A stretch of 35,598 nucleotides of DNA, taken from assembly GCA_008081075.1 (NCBI GenBank), contig VMDB01000044.1, forward strand, positions 1 to 35,598. The letters run 5' to 3'. The position numbers were made by a program, and so were the translations under genes. How positions within the stretch are numbered: position 1 is the stretch's first letter; the number at the start of each line of letters is the position of its first letter. Source of the stretch: Halieaceae bacterium (GTDB taxonomy: Bacteria; Pseudomonadota; Gammaproteobacteria; Pseudomonadales; Halieaceae). This document shows positions 32,636 to 35,598 of the stretch, in pieces. A model generated the notes under the pieces. That model did not search any database. It was not told the origin of the DNA and saw nothing but the letters and a program-made list of their open reading frames with translations.

Positions 32636-33934
32636 CTAATGGAACTCGCGGTCAACATCGGCGAGTAAGCCATAACACGCCGCGCCAAAAACCGAGACGA
32701 TGGCCGCAAGATAGAAAACCGCATCCCAACCGCCCGAGACATCCTGTATCAAACCGGACACAAACACCGATACGCTGGAAGACACCGCCGCCAACGTATT
32801 GGTGACACCCATCAGTAGGCCCGACTGATTGGGCGCAATATCAAGATGATTGGTAGCAAAGCCACCAATAGAAAACGCTGTTAGGGCATTACTAACCGTG
32901 ATTACGGCCACACTGAACATGAGCGAATCTGTCAGTGTGACCGCCAGCATCGCCAGCGTAATACCGGCGAATGCCGTGGTCTGCATGACGCGGCGCACTT
33001 TACGTCTGCCGTAACCCCGCGAAACCAGAGTATCGAACAAGCGCCCCGCTACTGGCGCCATGATCAGCGACATCAGGGTTGGTGCCAGGGCCAACAATCC
33101 CGCCGTCTGCAGGTCCGCTCCCAGTTCCTGACTCACAAACGTGGGGAACCAAGACAGAATCAAATACAGTGACCAGTTGATACTGATATGAGCGATGGCG
33201 ATCGCCCACACCGCCCGCGAGCGCAACATCCCTCCGATGGTTAGCCGCGGGAAGGCTGCCGCGTCCCCCGATGCCTCGAGCGCCAACGCCGAACTTGGGT
33301 CTGTCGCCGGCGCAGCGCCGGAGTGCCACTGGGGCAGCGGTGAGGGCCTCGACTGGGCGCTAACTATCCAAACGATGAACCACGCCACGCCCAAAGCACC
33401 GTATAAATAAAAAGCCCCCTGCCACGACCACACCGTGATGAGCCAGGGCGTACAGATCAGAGCAATCACGCTACCCCCCGCAATGCCCGAGTTCATCAAA
33501 CCCACCGCAGAAGCCCGGCGATCAGGATGAATCCATTGCGAGTACAAGGCATAAATTGACGGCCAGGTAACCGACTCCGCCATCCCCATCAGAAATCTGC
33601 AGAGGAACAAGATGCTGAGTCCCAGCATGGCGGATATCGGCGTCAGCAGCGTGAATAGCGACCAGAATATAACGCCCAGCCCCAGCACCCACTTGCCGCC
33701 AAATCGGTCAGAGAGATAGCCCGCCGGGATCTGCAGCAGAAGATACCCCACAAAAAAGGCGGACATCACCGCTCCCTGAACGGTCGGGGACCAGCCTTGC
33801 TCCTCCGCCATGGGGATAATGGCAATCGATATGGCAATGCGATCGATCATGCAGATGTAGACCGCCAAGACCGTCATCACCAGCATCAGGCGGGCACCCG
33901 GTAGAGGGGGGTTATTTGATGGGGCGGATGCCAT
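32636..33934 (-). CDS. MFS transporter, anion:cation symporter-like
   Basis: 432 aa with 12 predicted helices in two halves and a cytoplasmic loop at about 205-240. The motif after helix 2 is GYLSDRFGGKWVLGLG, the MFS A-motif. The block CRFLMGMAESVTWPSIYALYSQWIHPDRR is characteristic of the ACS family (organic anion, sialic-acid or glucarate/phthalate-type carriers, related to SLC17). In the second half, FATNHLDIAPNQSGLLMGVTNTLA is also typical. The substrate is unknown but is probably an organic anion. AAAGG lies 10 bp before ATG 33934. The OYE gene is 93 bp upstream on the same strand, so co-transcription is possible. Confidence 0.9.
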   Translation of the reverse strand: MASAPSNNPPLPGARLMLVMTVLAVYICMIDRIAISIAIIPMAEEQGWSPTVQGAVMSAFFVGYLLLQIPAGYLSDRFGGKWVLGLGVIFWSLFTLLTPISAMLGLSILFLCRFLMGMAESVTWPSIYALYSQWIHPDRRASAVGLMNSGIAGGSVIALICTPWLITVWSWQGAFYLYGALGVAWFIVWIVSAQSRPSPLPQWHSGAAPATDPSSALALEASGDAAAFPRLTIGGMLRSRAVWAIAIAHISINWSLYLILSWFPTFVSQELGADLQTAGLLALAPTLMSLIMAPVAGRLFDTLVSRGYGRRKVRRVMQTTAFAGITLAMLAVTLTDSLMFSVAVITVSNALTAFSIGGFATNHLDIAPNQSGLLMGVTNTLAAVSSSVSVFVSGLIQDVSGGWDAVFYLAAIVSVFGAACYGLLADVDREFH

Positions 33935-34027
33935 TACTCAACCTTTGCCTGATAAAGCGACTGAGGCATGCGCCGCGGATCAGTTGGAACGAGCCCAGCA
34001 CGCGAGTGCGCGCATGCGACGCCTCCG

Positions 34028-35137
34028 CTAATCCAGACTGGCCAGCATATCCCGGCTGTAGGCCTGTAAACCCGTGGTATCGCCTGAACGCACAACCTTT
34101 GGCCAATCGGCGTTGGCAATTAGCGCCCGACCAACCGCAACCAAATCAAAATCGCCCCGATCCATCATCTCTAGTAGCCGATCGATGGACGCCGGTTCGC
34201 TCGCCGCGCCATCCCCCTCAGCGGGTTGGGCGATAAAATCCTGATCAAGACTGACGCTGCCCACCGTGATTGTGGGCATACCGGTCAGTTTCTTAACCCA
34301 ACCAGCCAGATTCAGGTCCGAGCCGTCGAATTCAGGCTCCCAGAAACGCCGCTGACTGCAGTGGAAAGCATCGATCCCCGCGTCAATCAGCGGCGTCAGA
34401 AATGCTTCAAGCTCCTGCGGCGTAGGCGCCAGCCGCGCCGTGAAGTCCTGTTGCTTCCACTGCGACCAACGCAAAATCAGCGGGAAGTCAGGCCCAACTT
34501 CCGCGCGACAGGCCTCAATGACCTCAATCGCGAAGCGACTCCGTGCCGCCATCGATCCGCCATAGCCATCGCTTCGCTGGTTTGTGCCCTCCCAGAAAAA
34601 TTGGTCAATCAGATAACCGTGGGCACCATGGAGTTCTACTGCGTCGAACCCCAGCCTTTGCGCATCACGCGCACCCTCTGCAAAAGCGCGCACCACATCA
34701 TCGATGTCCTGCTGGGTCATCACATATCTCGCGACTTTACCGGGCACATTCATACCCGATGGCGTATACCCGTCCACATCTCCTTCTGGCATCACGCCGC
34801 GTTTGCGCATCCCGCCACAGTGCCACAGCTGTGGCGCGATCTTTCCGCCCTCACTGTGCACCGCATCCACCACCTTCTTCCACCCAGCCAAGCGCTCCTC
34901 ACCGTGGAAGTAAGGCACATTCTCGTATCCGTTGGCCGCGATATGGTTAGGGCATGTGCCCTCGGTAATGATCAGTCCAACACCCCCCGCGGCGCGACGT
35001 CGATAATATTCAACGGACGCGTCGCCGGGCACATTATCCGGGGATTGATTGCGGGTCATCGGCGCCATCACCACGCGATTGTTCATCTCGAGGGATTTCA
35101 GAGAGAAAGGATTAAAAAGACTGTCAATCGCGGACAC
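34028..35137 (-). CDS. Old Yellow Enzyme-family NADH:flavin oxidoreductase
   Basis: 369 aa from GTG 35137, with GAGGTGG just upstream. FMN-dependent TIM-barrel ene-reductase: FNPFSLKSLEMNNRVVMAPMTRN at the N-terminus, Q103 in APQLWHCGG, the substrate-binding pair H170/H173 with Y175 (ELHGAHGYLIDQFF), and the family signature NQRSDGYGGS. The C-terminal phosphate-binding region is DFDLVAVGRALIAN. It should reduce activated double bonds of enones or related compounds using NAD(P)H. An antisense frame of 356 codons runs the opposite way through it and is judged a shadow. The neighbouring MFS carrier may move its substrate. Confidence 0.92.
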   Translation of the reverse strand: MSAIDSLFNPFSLKSLEMNNRVVMAPMTRNQSPDNVPGDASVEYYRRRAAGGVGLIITEGTCPNHIAANGYENVPYFHGEERLAGWKKVVDAVHSEGGKIAPQLWHCGGMRKRGVMPEGDVDGYTPSGMNVPGKVARYVMTQQDIDDVVRAFAEGARDAQRLGFDAVELHGAHGYLIDQFFWEGTNQRSDGYGGSMAARSRFAIEVIEACRAEVGPDFPLILRWSQWKQQDFTARLAPTPQELEAFLTPLIDAGIDAFHCSQRRFWEPEFDGSDLNLAGWVKKLTGMPTITVGSVSLDQDFIAQPAEGDGAASEPASIDRLLEMMDRGDFDLVAVGRALIANADWPKVVRSGDTTGLQAYSRDMLASLD

Positions 35138-35466
35138 GCGCCACCTCTTAGCAATGAGTTTATCCGGATGATTCGAGGGAGCGCAGGCAAAAGTAAGCCC
35201 AAGCTCCGCAACAAATCTGCCAGCGGAGCAGACTACCCTAATTGCTCTTATTGCGCCCCCCTGTCAGCGGCGGGCGAGGGATCATTTGCAGGTTGACAGG
35301 TGCGCCATTTACGACGGCTGTGGCGCTGCAACCGCACGTTGATGCGGCGTCCAAATGAGCTCCAGAATGAGGACCCAAGGCCACCGAGAGGAGACGGTCG
35401 AGTCAGCAATACTCGCTGGATAGGCTGCCCGCTACGATGCGGCCGACGGATGATTAGCCCCTCTAT
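35138..35466. other. Intergenic region between galE and the OYE gene
   Basis: About 330 bp. No supported gene. A frame in phase with galE continues past its stop for about 80 codons without a good start, and a short plus-strand frame crosses the same part; neither has a ribosome binding site or recognisable domain. CCTGTCA and TGACAGG (about 35260-35300) form a 7-bp spaced inverted repeat. Confidence 0.4.
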
Positions 35467-35598
35467 TTAATGTGGATACCCCGCAGGAAACTGCTGCTGC
35501 CAACACCAGGCGCTGGCAATGATGCTGTCAAGATCAGCATGCCGAGGTTGCCACCCCAGTTCTTTACGAATGAGCTCACTCGAAGCCACCAGCCGCGG
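35467..35598 (-). CDS. galE: UDP-glucose 4-epimerase, C-terminal end (cut by window end)
   Basis: Minus-strand frame open to the last base, ending at TAA 35469-35467; 43 residues are visible. The stretch PRLVASSELIRKELGWQPRH followed by DLDSIIASAWCW matches the C-terminus of GalE, where RLVAS..I..ELGW.P...L..II.SAW.W is conserved. The Rossmann domain and catalytic residues lie outside the window. GalE interconverts UDP-glucose and UDP-galactose for surface polysaccharides or galactose use. Confidence 0.85.
   Translation of the reverse strand, partial: PRLVASSELIRKELGWQPRHADLDSIIASAWCWQQQFPAGYPH

Noticed and set aside
34226-35296. 356-codon plus-strand frame
   Set aside because: It runs antisense through the Old Yellow Enzyme homologue, whose motifs are complete. 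The predicted protein is His/Arg-rich and low in hydrophobic pattern, typical of a GC-rich shadow frame.
35225-35469. Frame continuing in phase after the galE stop on the minus strand
   Set aside because: No good start codon or ribosome binding site, and a basic, low-complexity product.

Overview
The window reads as chromosomal DNA of a marine-type gammaproteobacterium, most likely near the OM60/NOR5 (Halieaceae) group. This is inferred from the moderately high GC, the tight operons with ATGA/GTGA overlaps, and the mix of an OprP-like porin, AraC regulator with an arabinose-binding-type N-terminus, SOUL protein, P450 and BicA-like SulP transporter. I could not test the placement by search. 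No rRNA, tRNA, CRISPR array, insertion sequence or prophage gene was seen. Both ends cut genes: a DUF457-type hydrolase on the left and galE on the right.

Layout. 1-5.4 kb: a cut hydrolase, a cysteine synthase translationally overlapped with a Rid-family protein, a secreted SOUL heme-binding protein, an unrecognised secreted protein and a cytochrome P450. 4.8-8.5 kb: a phosphate block on the minus strand (DUF47/PhoU-like protein, Pit transporter, OprP/OprO-like porin). The porin is preceded by six 7-bp half-sites in 11-bp phase, a strong PhoB signature with a correctly placed -10. 8.6-11.8 kb: a membrane-anchored serine hydrolase, an outer-membrane barrel, a 4-TM protein and a 28-residue membrane peptide. 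11.9-16.3 kb: a periplasmic PQQ-type sugar dehydrogenase, a secreted GbpA-like lytic polysaccharide monooxygenase with a Met/His-rich linker and two chitin-binding modules, and an AraC regulator. 16.4-22.2 kb: threonine aldolase-type enzyme, AsmA-family protein, phosphoglycerate dehydrogenase.

22.3-26.8 kb is a bicarbonate block. A LysR regulator related to OxyR, but without the peroxidatic cysteine, diverges from a beta-carbonic anhydrase and a SulP transporter. The intergenic region carries a 15-mer that fits the OxyR consensus exactly. A rhodanese lipoprotein and a gamma-carbonic-anhydrase-like protein follow. 26.9-32.2 kb: a DMT transporter, then a minus-strand operon of nucleoside transporter, 2-oxoglutarate/Fe(II) oxygenase and modABC. 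32.3-35.6 kb: a 33-residue membrane peptide, an MFS transporter, an Old Yellow Enzyme homologue and the end of galE.

The most interesting points are the cysteine-less OxyR relative with its operator over a bicarbonate-uptake operon; the sugar dehydrogenase next to a copper monooxygenase, a plausible electron-donor pair; the nucleoside transporter/oxygenase/molybdate operon; and two small membrane proteins with good ribosome binding sites.
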